Positions 43,211 to 55,200 of a DNA stretch of 64,000 bases are shown piece by piece. Each line of letters starts with the position of its first letter. Positions within the stretch are counted from its first letter, which is position 1. Origin of the DNA: Oikopleura dioica (lineage: Eukaryota; Chordata; Appendicularia; Copelata; Oikopleuridae). A program made the position numbers and the translations under genes. The notes beneath the pieces were generated by a model, which was not told the DNA's origin, searched no databases, and saw only the letters and a list, made by a program, of their open reading frames with translations. The stretch covers positions 188,501 through 252,500 of the forward strand of contig OU015566.1 of the NCBI GenBank assembly GCA_907165135.1. Direction: 5' to 3'.

Positions 43211-46200
43211 ATGCAAAAAGAAAAATCAAACAAAAAGCTTTTCATTGGAATTCTTGTTTTCACTGTAAGAGAATTTTTGAGGTCAGCTTATTTAATTGTT
43301 TTTGAAAGCTTATCAGTTTGTGGAATATTCTTGGACACATAAAAGACGTGATGTCTGATGAAGTTGAGCAAAAGAGCCTTCTGGTCAAGGTACAATTTGA
43401 AGACTCGTACAATAAAACACTAGAGAGTGAACCCGAGAACTGCACAAGAGATGAGACAGACATCTTTCTCGACTTGGCTCTTCTTGAAAGAAATTATCCT
43501 GAACTGAAAGGAAAGCGGCGCAAAATAGAAGGAAAATGTATTTATCCAGGTGAAAATGAAAAACAGTTGGTTGCCTTTTTCCCGAACTCCTTAATTATAT
43601 GTTTTATTATATTATGAACTAAGCTTAGGTCCTGCTCAGCAGAGTTCGAAATCTGGTAGAAAATCCGTGCTCCCGTTCCCTCCCTGCTCCCTTACCCAGA
43701 AAAAAGGGAGCTCCCTCGTAAAATATCCGTGCTCCTGCTCCCTTTTTGCTCCCAAAAAAGAGAGCTCCCATAGGGAAATTTAACTCCCTTTTTTTAAATT
43801 TCAAAAATTTTCAAAGTTTTTCATTTTAAACTTTCGAAGTCAACATCATCGTTGTCTGGTTATTATATAGCGATGAAATAAAAAGTATAAATAGGCATTC
43901 GTTTAAATGATTAAAAGGTGACGACACGTGATTCTGAGATTCTTAGGAGTAAGAGATATCTACATATCATTTTGTTCCTTAGAGCGAGCTGATTTCAAAA
44001 ATGCAAAAAAAAATTTTTTCGGTCACTTGGTTGGGCTCTGGGTCCCCAAAATCACCTTTATATTTTTTGCATTTTTGTAATCAGCTCGCTCCAAGGAACA
44101 AAATGATATGTAGATATCTCTAACACTTAAGAATTTCAGAATCACCTTCGTCACCTAATGATTAAGCTAGACTTCAATGTTTTCTTCTTCGCTAATCTTT
44201 AAAATCAAAGATAAATACATTATTTGGAAATAATAAAAAAAAATCTTGGTAGATTTTCGGCTGTTTATTCATATGAAATTTCAGAAGAGACATTTAAAAA
44301 AATATCTAATCAAAAAACGTCTCTTCTAATAAAAATCCGCGCAGACGCGGTATCCCAATCAAGATGCTTATAATCTGAGAAAAATACATTTGCTGAAATT
44401 ATAAAATCAAACTAGATGTAATTTTGGCTATTTATTTATATGAAATTTTAAAAGAGACGTTTATATCTACATAAGGGTCGGACATTTTCGGAGGATGAGC
44501 GCAGACGGAACTCAAATTTTTTCTGGAAGTACCTCAGGTCATGTACTTTCGTGTGCACGGGTTGTGCACGGGATTGCCACATTTTTGGTATTGTGATTTT
44601 TTGGGTTAAAATTTGAAAAAATGAAATTTTTCAGAATCATTTTTGTATTTTTCAAAACGGAATCTATGGTATAAAAACAGCTCTTTAACCATCCAGAACT
44701 GTCAGAAATACAATAATCAATATTCCGTGATTTCGGGCCGTCTCAGCCCCGTTCCGTGATTTTTAATTTAAGGGCTTGACGGCCCTTCGGGCCGTCTCAG
44801 CCCCGTTCCGTGATTTTTTAATTTAAGGGGCTTGACAGTGGCAGGGTTGTCCGAGGGGATCAATCTCAGTTACGTCCCCAACCCCACCCACACCCATTTT
44901 TTCACAAAATTCACATTAACCGAGTTCTAAGCTGAATTATGGCTTTTAATTTTTTAAAATTTTATTCTTTAAATTTTAAGATATAATTTCACATTCAGAC
45001 CATTTTTGACCCGAAAAAAGGTCAATTTTGAACATATTTCGCGTCCTTTTTGGTCCTCTTAGGGTAATTTTGCAAATTTTAAAATAATCGATTTTCGGCC
45101 CCTACACCCTTAATTTTAGAAATTTTTTTGCTTTTTAAGAAGTCTTTGGAGGTCCTTAAAACACCCTTAAAATATCAGTTCCGTCTGCGCTCACCTTCCT
45201 AGAATGTCCGACCCTAATCTACATCAAGTCGAAAAAACGTCTCTTCTTAGAAAACTACTATAGAATAAGTTTTTCCCAGTTTTCGGCGCGCAGATAAGAT
45301 TCTACACTAAAAATTGTTTATTTTCAAAAATTTTCAAAATTGGGAGCTCCCAATTTACTCACAGCCCAGGAAACCTGTGCTTCTGCTCCCTCCGTGCTCC
45401 CAAAAAAGAAAGCTCCCTTTTGGGGCTCCCAATTTTGCTCCAAACGATTTCCAACTCTGCTGCTTAGTTAGCATACAATAATTGGATTGACGTTTAAATT
45501 CTGTTTTTCTTTTCATAGGTCAGAATAAGGGAAAATATCGAGTTCGACTTCATTTTTTGTCTGCATTTCTGAGTTCACTGATGAGCTTGGGCATAGTTGG
45601 AAAAACAACCGAAACTAGCGTGCGCGTTCGCTCTTTTGTCTCCGGGTGCGCGTGCGCAAGTATTCTTCTTTACATTGTAATTGGATCTTTTAGATATAAC
45701 CTCGACTACAATGGTTTTCCCAGACCTCTAAGTTCTCATTGAAAATTTATATTATCATAGATTGGAAAATTTATATATTTTTTTAATACAGTGATAACCC
45801 AGTTTAAGGCCGGCCCTTTTAAGGCCACTTTTTGGAAAATCCCCAAAATCTGTCATCCTCAAAAAATCCATTTTAAGGCCACTTTCTTTCAATCTCTATT
45901 GATGATTTCAAAAACTTTTGTGGGGCCGGAAATCGTAAAAACTGCAAGTGCAGTTTTCTTCAGCTCCTCGAGACGAGTTGAATGATGGGTCTAACTCTTG
46001 ATAACTCTAAGGATTTACCGGTTTACCGGCTAGTTACCGGAAAATACGTTGTCACCGGCCGTTTTTGTTCTAGAAGTGGTCAACAGATGCCCGACCCAGG
46101 AAACTGTTCCTTATGGTCAGTTCTATTGCAGGCTAAAAGATGAAAGTCGTATCATTACTACGAAGAGAGTTATCACTAAAAACAGTAAATTTTGCATAAA

Positions 46201-49200
46201 TTTCGTTGTCGCTGCACGTTCCTGATTTTTAGTCCCATTTCCGCCAAAAATAGTATTTTAGTGATAACTATCTTCGGAATAATGATACGACTTTCATCTT
46301 TTAGCCTGCAATAGAACTGACTATAAGGAACAGTTTCCTGGGTCGAGCATCTGTTGACCACTTCTAGAACAAAAACGGCCGGTGACAACGTATTTTCCGG
46401 TAACCAGCCGGTAAACCGGTAAATCCTTAGAGTTATCAAGAGTTAGACCCATCATTCAACTCGTCTCGAGGAGCTGAAGAAAACTGCACTTGCAGTTTTT
46501 ACGATTTCCGGCCCCACAAAAGTTTTTGAAATCATCATTCAATATTGAAGCGTCACTTGAAAAAGCTTATATTATTTGACTGCGTGATGTCTCGTGTTTT
46601 ATGTTCATTTCTATTTTTTGGTACTCTTCGATAATTCTTTCTCGAATTATTTAATTGACGATGATTTCTTACGGTCCTCTTTGAATTTTCACTTGCATTT
46701 TGAGTCCAAGAATTCCAATTTATCATTATATAGGCGTGTAAAAACACGCAGATGAATTTCAAGAGCATTTTTCTTTCGAAAAAGCTCAGTTATTGTCTTC
46801 TACACGTCACTATTCTTTGACGTCTTCACTAGAACCTCTTCATATCTTTTTTCTAAGAATTTTTCATCGTGATCCTTTTTCAGACGTGTCTTTCAGATAA
46901 AATTTTTGAAATGATTTAAGAAAGAATCACCTTGAATTCAATTCAAAGGTCACATTTAGAAAAATCCATGATTAATAAACTTTATATTATTTTTTTCGAG
47001 CGAAAGAAATATGCGATAACCCTATGACCCTCATTCATAATTTCTTATCCCAAGAAAGGAAAAATTTGTCCTCATCCGACTCGAGACAAAAAATACCCAT
47101 TTTAAGGCCACTTTTGAAATCCTCTGTCATCCGAAAATCGGCCTTAAAATGGGTTTTCACTGTAATTCAAAATTTTTTTTAGATTATCCGTTTCTGAATG
47201 AGATGCTTCGTTTCAATAAGAACATGAAGCCTTCAGTTATCCAACAGCCAGATGAATGTCAATTTCAAGATTCTAGTTTACCTTCTCTGATTTTCGGAAT
47301 CAAGTCAATGCCAAAAGCGATTCAAGCAAGAGAAACTTTGAGGAGAACTTGGTTAAGAAAAGAAATATGGAAAACGCTTGGATTTGAAATCAAGGTTGTT
47401 TTTATAACTGGAAAAGACAAAGGCTGGGGTCCGCAACAAATATAGAATATTTAAAAAAGGTTTTAAAAATCTAAGCCAGGATGCTACACCGCGCTGCTAT
47501 CCTAGATATATGGTCGGAAGGGAGCCCGCGCGTAAATAGGCAAAATAGAAGAACAAACTCATCCGAGGGGCTACGGTCAGTCAGTGTTTGAAAATTTGGT
47601 CGAAACTAAGATGGGCGAGTGAGCGCGATGCTTTGATTTTTTCGTGAGTGAGCGAGTGCGAGCAGAAGCTCCAAAATTTTTCATGAGAGATTGAGCAAAA
47701 GCGCTCCCTCGTTCGCTCAAGCTCGCTCGTGAATCACGAGTTGTGATGATTAAGCGCTTGGTATTTTAGTCTCTCAATGATGGCTTCATAAGTGGCTTCA
47801 TCTGCTTAAGGGGGTGGTGGTCGAGAATATTTTTTCAACTCTTCGAAATTCTGATTTTATTTTTGAGATCCTTGATAAAAAGGGAACATTTTTTGTCCCT
47901 AGCATTTTTTGATTTGATCTAGTTTACTTAAGAAAATTTTCAATTTTATACCGGGAATTTAAGAATTTTCGAAATTTTGATTTTTATAATTTGTCCAAAA
48001 ACCGATGATAATTTTATTTTTGCTGCGAGAGATTGTTAAAATACTAGATAGGACTTATAAAAATGCAAAAATTGAGAATATTTGCCATTTTTACGAAAAA
48101 TTTAGTTCAAATTGTGTAAAAAATGACGATTTTCAGGAAAACAACATTATTATAATGAGCTCCTGCTTCCTCAAAACGATACACAATATTTATAAAACTA
48201 TCTCGCCCACACGCGCAAGGGTCTGAAGTTTAGACTCTGAACTTTCTTCAGAATAAATTTTATTTTGAAAAAAATTTAAGGGTTTCTTCGAAATTTTGTC
48301 AAGAGATAGGTCCATTCTAGAAGCATTTTTCGAGTTTTTTCCGAGAATTTATTTTTTCATACCTAGTCGCCCACATAATTTGAAGCCTTTTAAACCCATT
48401 TTCGTTGCAAAAAGAAAAAAAAATTTTGAAAAATTTTGAGGTAATTTTGTTGAAAGAAATCCGATTCTCGACCACCACCCCCTTAAGAGCTTCATTTGCA
48501 CAATATCATATTATAATTATATTGTCAGTTCACTTAATTATGGAATTTTGGACATTTTTTGTGCCAACATTTTCGCAAAAATGTCCAAAAATTTGATACA
48601 AGCTACCAAAAAAAATGTCCAATCCAAAATGCTTAAAAATTTTTTTCTGAGGAAAATCTCAATCATCCTCTGTTTCATCCTTCTTCTAAAGACGAAGAAT
48701 GTTCCAGAGGTACGAGATCAAACTTCAATCTTATCTTTCTCAAAGAAAAAGTGTGATTTTTGATAAAAAAACGTCATATTTGGCAAAAAAAAAGATAATT
48801 AAAAATTTTTGCACAGAATATGTCCGAAAATTTAATACATGCATTTTTGAAAAGTGTCTCAAAAAAACCCCATAAAATTGCAAAAATGTCCAAAAATTTG
48901 ATGTCCAAAAATTCCATAAAAAACTGTATGTGCAAAAGAGGCTTTTGTGCCAGTGAGGTTAAAAAACCATATCAGAGCTTGTGTAAGGAAAAATCCAACC
49001 ATCAGCAAAAATAACATCAAGTTTATTTTCAATTCTTCAAAAAGAATTACAGTTGACTCGCACAGGAGTCTGAACTATGGACCCGCACAATTTGGCCCTT
49101 TTTCCGAATTTCGCGAAAATTAATGAAATTCGCTCAATAAGCCATCTTTGTGAATATCTGTCAAATTTGCTTGCTCAAACGTATTTTGTAAGATGTATTC

Positions 49201-50810
49201 ACGAGATAAATGCTATTTCTTACTCTTTATTCTGATAAACACGTAGAATTTACGGGGATAATTGACAAAAAAATGAGATTTTAACATTTTAGGGCTCTAT
49301 AATTGATCTTTTTTTGAAGGAGCAGCAAATTAATCGGAATTTCGGACCCGCACGATTCGGCCCTTTTTCGAGAAATCTGCAAAACAAAAAAGGTCCAAAT
49401 TGTGCGAGTCAACTGTATATTTATTGATCTCAGATATTAAGAATCGATAAGAATAATTTCATGAAATAGAAAATTTTAAATTTGAAAAATAGGGAGCCTT
49501 TTGGAGCAGGTTGAAAGCAGGAACACGGATTTTTTCAAGATTTAAAACGCTTTTTTTGCTTATCTGTTTTTTCCGCAATAATAAAAACCTAGATGGTTTT
49601 TAAAGAAGAATATTTTTTAGGTTCCACTTGCAGACCCTAATACAAAGAGCTCAAGGACGAAGCTAGAATAAATAAAGACTTGCTTGTTCTTGATTTAGAG
49701 GAGAGTCTCTTCAATCTTGCATTCAAAGACGTCGGATACCTCGATTTCATCAAAAACTTCTGCGATAATGTTGACTTTGTCTTCAAGGGTGACGATGATA
49801 TTCTCCTCATCCCGATAAACCTCAAAAAACAACTAGAAAAGATAACAAATTCCGATTTCGAGGCCACTGGTTGTCTTAAACTTCCAACATGGACGAAACC
49901 CATTCGAGAACTTAGCAGTAAATCTTAGGGAAGACCATTTTATTTTTCATTTCTATGCGTTTGTTCGCTTGGGCTTAAAAACGCGTCGTCAATATCATAT
50001 TGTCAATGTGTATTTTAACATGTGATGAAGAAATATTTACACAAAAAGTATTCATATGAGTCTAGTTTTAAAAAAAATGCCTAAAAAGAAAAAATTCGAA
50101 GAGTTTTATAGTAACTTGTAACCTATAGCTTTTAAATTTGAGAAAATTTTTTTTGAGATAAAAGTCCTAAAAATAGCGCTTGAAAATGCAATTTATTTTT
50201 CGAGGACGGACGGTGCCGATACCAATCAAAAATTGGTACCCGGTACCAAAAAATGTCACGATACCGAACCAAAATTATTTTTAAAAGGTTTATTCGCTAA
50301 ATAAATGAAGTTTCCGGACCTTTCAGCCGCGGAGCGGACATAAGATTTTTGATGAGTCAGAAAAAATGCTTGACTTTGGTACCGGGTACCAATTTGGTAC
50401 CGGCACCGTCCTTTTCCTTATTTTTTATAAATAAAATGGTCATCCCGTTTCAATACTTCGTCCCTGAGCAAGTTTATTCCGAAGATAGTTATCCTGCATA
50501 TTTTTCAGGACTTGCCTATATAACGACAGGAAATTTTTCATTAAAATTGGCAGAAAAAATTCCTTTTGTTCAAATAACTCCAATTGATGATGCTTATGTT
50601 GGCTCTTTAATTGCCGCGACGGGTCAAAGTGAAAAAATGCTTCAATCATGGACTTTCTGCGAAGGCGTCAGAGCAAGCGCGAAGGCAAAACGCTACAGAA
50701 CTCGATGTGACCTACTCCGTCTGACCGTGTATCACAAAGTGACTGACTATCAACAGATGGAAACAATGTTCAATGATCTTGTTTCAAACAATCACACTTG
50801 TATTTTCTGA
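43211..50810 (+). CDS. GT31 beta-1,3-galactosyltransferase-like, third gene
   Basis: Exons: 43211-43264 (18 codons, basic then LFIGILVF anchor), 43309-43549, 47183-47428, 49648-49916, 50457-50810 (TGA). Landmarks: IFGIKSMPKAIQARETLRRT and FVFKGDDDILLIP (DDD motif), then AYFSGLAYITTG and PIDDAYVGSLIAATG, all GT31. It is the closest relative of the fragment at 4519-6318. Intron 1 is 44 nt GT-AG. Intron 2 (3.6 kb) holds two large elements with nested ones; intron 3 (2.2 kb) holds three elements. Intron 4 (49917-50456) has no AG anywhere near its 3' end and is best read AG-AC (see findings). No stop or frameshift was seen; probably functional if that intron is removed. Confidence 0.82.
43927..44155. 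repeat. Fold-back repeat, ~95-bp arms
   Basis: GTGACGACACGTGATTCTGA and ATCTACATATCATTTTGTTC segments recur inverted at 44065-44155, separated by about 40 bp. Nested inside the GGGAGC-word element. Confidence 0.65.
44473..45216. mobile_element. hAT-like element nested in a core A hairpin
   Basis: Ends AAGGGTCGGACATT and AATGTCCGACCCTA, with inverted repeats including GCGCAGACGGAACT. Perfect 8-bp duplication ATCTACAT (44465-44472 and 45217-45224). Its insertion split the AGAGACGTTTATATCTACAT / AAACGTCTCTTCTT arms of a core A copy. Confidence 0.88.
45787..47164. mobile_element. Tc1/mariner-like element with inserted fold-back
   Basis: Ends TACAGTGATAACCCAGTTTA and TAAAATGGGTTTTCACTGTA bounded by TA. 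Subterminal AAGGCCACTTTT and TCTGTCATCC match 26662-27440. The interior contains 45901-46536. The right end is 18 bp before exon 3 of the third GT31 gene. Confidence 0.78.
45901..46536. repeat. Fold-back repeat, ~280-bp arms
   Basis: Arms 45901-46180 and 46256-46536 are inverted copies, including the runs TTACCGGTTTACCGGC and GGCCGTTTTTGTTCTAGAAG. It sits inside the mariner-like element 45787-47164. Confidence 0.75.
47806..48486. mobile_element. piggyBac-like element, TTAAGGGGGTGGTGGTCGA
   Basis: TTAA-bounded inverted ends TTAAGGGGGTGGTGGTCGAG and CTCGACCACCACCCCCTTAA. Intron 3 of the third GT31 gene. Relatives: 51178-51860, ends near 3960, 19800/20185 and 62370. Confidence 0.8.
48525..48928. 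mobile_element. Mariner-like MITE with GTCCAAAAATT words
   Basis: Imperfect inverted ends (CAGTTCACTTAATTATGGAA and TTCCATAAAAAACTG). AAAATGTCCAAAAATTTG words are placed as GTCCACAAAAG words are in 16883-17284, so probably a sister family. Confidence 0.6.
49048..49418. mobile_element. Mariner-like MITE, TACAGTTGACTCGCACA
   Basis: A 371-bp element bounded by TA, with ends TACAGTTGACTCGCACA and TGTGCGAGTCAACTGTA and CCCGCACAATTTGGCCCTTT words inside. A second, interrupted copy is 51096-52118. Confidence 0.85.
49928..50446. mobile_element. Old inverted-repeat element forming intron 4 of the third GT31 gene
   Basis: GGGAAGACCATTTTATTTTT at 49928-49947 and its complement, 18 of 20 matching, at 50427-50446. 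The ends lie only 11 bp and 10 bp from the proposed exon edges. No clear target duplication remains. It contains the GGTACC-word element 50204-50411. Confidence 0.65.
50204..50411. mobile_element. Element with GGTACCGG words, second copy
   Basis: Ends GGACGGACGGTGCCGATACC and GGTACCGGCACCGTCC, with CAGCCGCGGAGCGGACAT in the middle. Opposite orientation to 27441-27638. Confidence 0.75.
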
Positions 50811-50933
50811 TTTCCTCTTTAAACCTGCTTATTAAATCTATTTCTCATTATAGGTTGGTGGTCGAGAATCAGATCTATTGCTATTTCATGATATTTTTTC
50901 ATCTTATCAATGTAAAATTTTCTGAGCATAGAT

Positions 50934-51090
50934 GGGTGTAGGGCGCCAAGGTTCACAATTGTGAACCCGGTGCACAAAATTTTTAAAAGAATGAAATGAG
51001 GGGTTTATATGCGCTCTGCGCCTGATTTCATAGAAGAACTCATTTTTCACGTTATAACTTATAATCAATACTGAATCATACTGTATGAAT
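50934..51090 (+). mobile_element. GGGTGTAGGGCG element, left part only
   Basis: GGGTGTAGGGCGCCAAGGTT, then CACAATTGTGAACC and TGCGCTCTGCGCCTGATT. Same family as 36493-36728, cut off by the next element. Confidence 0.65.
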
Positions 51091-51095
51091 GTCAA

Positions 51096-52118
51096 TAACA
51101 GTTGACTCGCACAATTTGGACCCGCACAATTCGGCCCTTTTTTACGAATTTCGCGTAAATTAATGAAATTCTTCTTCTTAAGGGGGAGCTGGTCGATTCT
51201 TAACACCTCTTTTAACAAGCATAACTCCTAGAATTTATTATGAAAGATTTTCATTCGATTTTTATCTGATAGAAAAGGGTTTAACGGAGGGGCCAACAGG
51301 AAAAAATTTGAAAAAAAAATTTACGATGTTGGAGAAAATTTATGTTAAAGACGACCCTACTCTTAACAAGGATTCCGGCCAAACCCTAAAAATTTTTAAA
51401 AATTTTACTGATGAAAAATATTCTTCAGACAATTATCTTGAGGCCAACGTGGAGAGAAAATTGGGATGCTATGGTAATTAAGGTCGTAACGGCCGATTTA
51501 AAAATGTCATTTTTGCTAAAAATCGTTATTTTTCACTAATTTTTATTAAAAATTTTATTAAAATTAATTCCAAAAAATCGCCGAAACCCGTAATTTTTTG
51601 ATATTTACAGTTTTAATCTGATAGAAAAACATATTATACATAAAAAAATAAAGTTTTGTTGGTTTAAGTGCGAAATAAACAAATTCTAAAATTCCAAAAA
51701 TCTCTTCTTCATGACATAAAATAAAAAATTTTCTATATTAAAGTTAATCCAATCAAAAAAAGGGAGAGACCAAAATTGTTCCTTTTTGATCGAGGAATCC
51801 AAAAATATCAGTAAAATTTTAAAAAGTCGACAAAAAATTTTTCGACCACCTCCCCCTTAATGAAAATTTTCTTGCTCAAACGTATTTTGTAAGATGTATT
51901 CACGAGATAAATGCTATTTCTTACTCTTTTTTCCGTTAAACACGTAGAATTTACGGGGATAATTGTATAAAAAAGTTATATTTTAACATTTAAGGGCTCC
52001 AAAATTGATCTTTTTTAAAGAAACAGCAAATTAATTTGAATTTCGGACCCGCACAATTCGGCCCTTTTTCGAGAAATCTGCCAATCAAAAAAGGGCCAAA
52101 TTGTGCGAGTCAACTGTA
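51096..52118. mobile_element. TACAGTTGACTCGCACA MITE interrupted by a TTAA element
   Basis: Outer ends at 51096 (one-base variant, TAACAGTTGACTCGCACA) and 52117-52118. The outer sequence continues across the inserted 51178-51860 element (AATGAAATTCTTC ... TTTTCTTGCTCAAACG) and matches 49048-49418. Confidence 0.8.
51178..51860. mobile_element. piggyBac-like element nested at TTAA
   Basis: Ends TTAAGGGGGAGCTGGTCGA and TCGACCACCTCCCCCTTAA; 683 bp. Inserted in 51096-52118. Confidence 0.82.
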
Positions 52119-52248
52119 TATTTTTTGATTTATTCTTATTCGATGATGCATGTAAATATTAAAAAAAAAATTGAGCAGAAAATATTGATGTGAAATAAAA
52201 AAAAAATTGAAAATGGAGATATACAGAATCTATTTTTCATTATCATCA

Positions 52249-55200
52249 TCAAATGAATGATGGCTTAGCGAAACCAGGAATAGGCAAGCCGAAAGCAGCA
52301 TAATCTCCAATATATATCGCCAATAAATTCTCCAACTCGACATTCGTTAATTTTGAAAACTCTTCTTCTATCTTCAATTTTGAATGTTTCGTTGAATGAG
52401 CATTTGCGGATTGGAATCCCTGTTGAATTTCGTCGTAAGATGGGCTTCTGACGTTGAGTTGTTGCATCAAGCGAGGCATGTCTTCGTCCATTTGAGAGAT
52501 GCGCCCGATAAAGTCGAAATCGAACGCGCAGATGTCGCATGAGCTCTACAATGTTTTTATTGACAAATTCTATACAATCTCTCTCTAAATTACAAAAGTT
52601 TTAAGTGAAAAGACTTGATTTCACCGCCCAAAATTTAGGCGGCTTTTTCAATCGACTGTTATTTAAATCTATAAATAACCCTCTATGATGTACGCTATAT
52701 GATAAAGGGCCTAATTTGCCTTTTGTGGCAAGTTGCTTCTCGACGAAATTTGCTTATCGTCGAGAGGTTCTCGATGTCATCATGTATCGGCTTATTTGAC
52801 GTTATACATTTAGATGATAAGTTAGGTGTGAAAGACTTATTTGAAAATACTCCGAGAGGCATGGTCATAATTGGTTTTTTTCTTTGCCAAAACCCGAACA
52901 AAATTATTTGTAAATTTGAACGCAGTTTAAGGACCCCCCGTCTGGGGTCGGCAACTCGACAACTCAAAAACTCGACAGTCGAGTTGTCGAGTCGAGTCGA
53001 GTTGAGTTTTTGAAAACTCGACTCGACTCGACAGCCAATTTTAGTGTCGAGTTATGTCGAGTTGTCGAGTTGTGTCGAGTTTTTGTCGAGTTTTGTCGAA
53101 ATTTTTCGAGATAAATTACTGACATTGACGGTCAAAAATGCCGGAGTCATCATCTCTTTCAAAAATCTTCCGAGGTAGACCATCCTAGAAAGCCAGTCGA
53201 GGCAAAATTTTGAATCATGTATATGAATATCATCACATTTTCAAAACTCGACACAACTCGACACAACTCGACTCGACTCGACTCGACTCGACACTCGCTG
53301 AAGAAAAATGAACTCGACTCGACTCGACTCGACACGAGATTTGAGTGTCGAGTTGCCGACCCCAGCCCCCCGTCAGCTTTTTCCTCGAAAAATGAAAATT
53401 TAAAAAACACCATATTTCTGGTTCTTAATGCGTACTTAAGTTAAATTTGCTACAAAAACTTGATAGGAGGAATTTTTGACCAAGAAAAATCAATATTCTA
53501 GCCAAAATTAGGGCAAATTCGTCAATTTTGGGCGTAAAGTCAAATTTTCAAATGCGATTTTGAGGGTGTTAGAGTCTACATAGACCCCAAAAAAATGAAG
53601 CCTCAAAATTGTTTTTAGACCCGTAGAGTCCATTTCCGGGGTCAAAACTTAAAAATTCCGAAATTTGATTTTTCGAAAAAAGCTGACGGGGGGTCCTTAA
53701 TTTTCGAACTTTTCGAAAGTTACTCTTGATTCGCTCTGACAGAAAAGAATAAAATTTTTCAAATAATTATCTTATCTGGTTATTTTTTAAGAATATAGTG
53801 CGACACAAAATGTCCAAAAATTGTAGACTGACAAAGAAAAAAAAACGTTTATGAATCATAAATTATGATCAAATTTTGCTCCCGAGACCTATATTTTTCC
53901 ATCTTTCTTATCAAAAGAGACATTTTTATAACGTTGTTTTTTTTATGGCAAACTTGTTAAAAAGACTGCTTTGAATTAAGTTTGATTTTAAAAATTTATA
54001 TTAAGGGGGTAGAAACAGCTTTTTTCCGAAGAAGGCATTTTTTGACCGACGCTACAGACAAGAGAATCTTACGGTTTCAAATCTTCTCTTCATTTTTAGA
54101 TAGATACATCTTAGATCTAGGAACATCTCTCTCGAAATTTGTTTTAGTCATCAATTTTTTGAATAAGCGGGCTCAGGAGCAACTCATCTCTCCGAAATTC
54201 TCGATTTTCGCCAATTTTCAAACACGAATATCTCGAGTCACCTGATAGTTTAGCAAATTTCATTCACAGTTATGTGAAGCTCAACCCCTTTTCTAGGAAC
54301 ATTTATGAGGAATTTCCGTTAATATAAATTAATCTTATGTTTTCTTTTATGTAGCTACAGTCCAAAATCGAGAAAGCTGTTTCTACCCCCTTAAGGACCC
54401 CTCCCACGGTTTGGATTTTGCGGTTTTTCAAATCGCTGTAAGATCCATCATTTCACTTTTATTTTTCGCGGACACATTCTTTCCGTAGAGACTTTTTCAT
54501 ATCTCTATTAGGAAAAAATATATGGCATCTTGTTTAGTCGCTAGACGGCTTTGAAATTCTCGAAAAACCGAGCCGTGGGAAGGGTCCTTAACAGTATCAA
54601 AATTGGCAGTTTTTGGCAGTCAACATTGGCAGTCACTTTGCAGTGGCAGTCGTCATTTCTTTTCAGATTACTAAGGTCGTTAGGAAATGACCACGTGAGG
54701 CAAAAAGCCTCGAGAGGTAACTTGCCATAAGACACAAATTTGACGAAATGACCACGAGAGGTAGCTCCCCGATATCGCCAGGATTTTCAAAATGAATGTA
54801 TGAAACTACCATGGAGTTGAGCTCTAAGTGGAGATAGGAGAATCTGAGGTTCGCGAGAATACATGGGCTTTGCGCGAACCCCAATTCTGAGCGCGCCTAA
54901 TTTTGCGGCAGCTATGTCTAGCCAATCAGCGGACATTTATCTTCCACTCAGACTTTCGAGATTCGAGAAAGCGCCAAACAGGGGCTTGGAATAATTTCTT
55001 GAATCCTCTGACAGTAGAATGCGCGGGAAAGGGGGAATGGGACCAGGGACTTTCTCCCAAAAGAGTTAAACTCCATGGTATTACAAGTTATGCAATTTCA
55101 AAAAGATACTCAAGTAAAATTTGTTAACTTGGATAAGCACTTTTGGTGCGTCTTAGTTAGATGCTTTGAATTGAATTTTTGTTTTTGGATCCGATTTATA

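Larger units (their letters stand above)
43640..45459. mobile_element. hAT-like element with GGGAGC words, multiply interrupted
   Basis: Ends CAGAGTTCGAAATCTGG and GATTTCCAACTCTG, flanks CTGCTCAG and CTGCTTAG (43632-43639 and 45460-45467), one mismatch. GGGAGC / GCTCCC recurs near both ends. It holds core A copies near 44285 and 44400, the palindrome 43927-44155 and the nested element 44473-45216. A right half of the same family is at about 63275-63689. Confidence 0.82.

Noticed and set aside
45557-45742. 61-codon open frame between two elements
   Set aside because: It lies in intron 2 of the third GT31 gene; no conserved motif and no in-phase splice partners.
52960-53350. CRISPR-like array of GTCGAG repeats
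   Set aside because: No constant spacer length, words in both orientations, and an 8-bp target duplication around inverted ends show a transposon.
54663-55127. Open frames around an apparent coding patch
   Set aside because: Short, overlapping on both strands, inside the intron between two well-phased sulfotransferase exons; no family motif.
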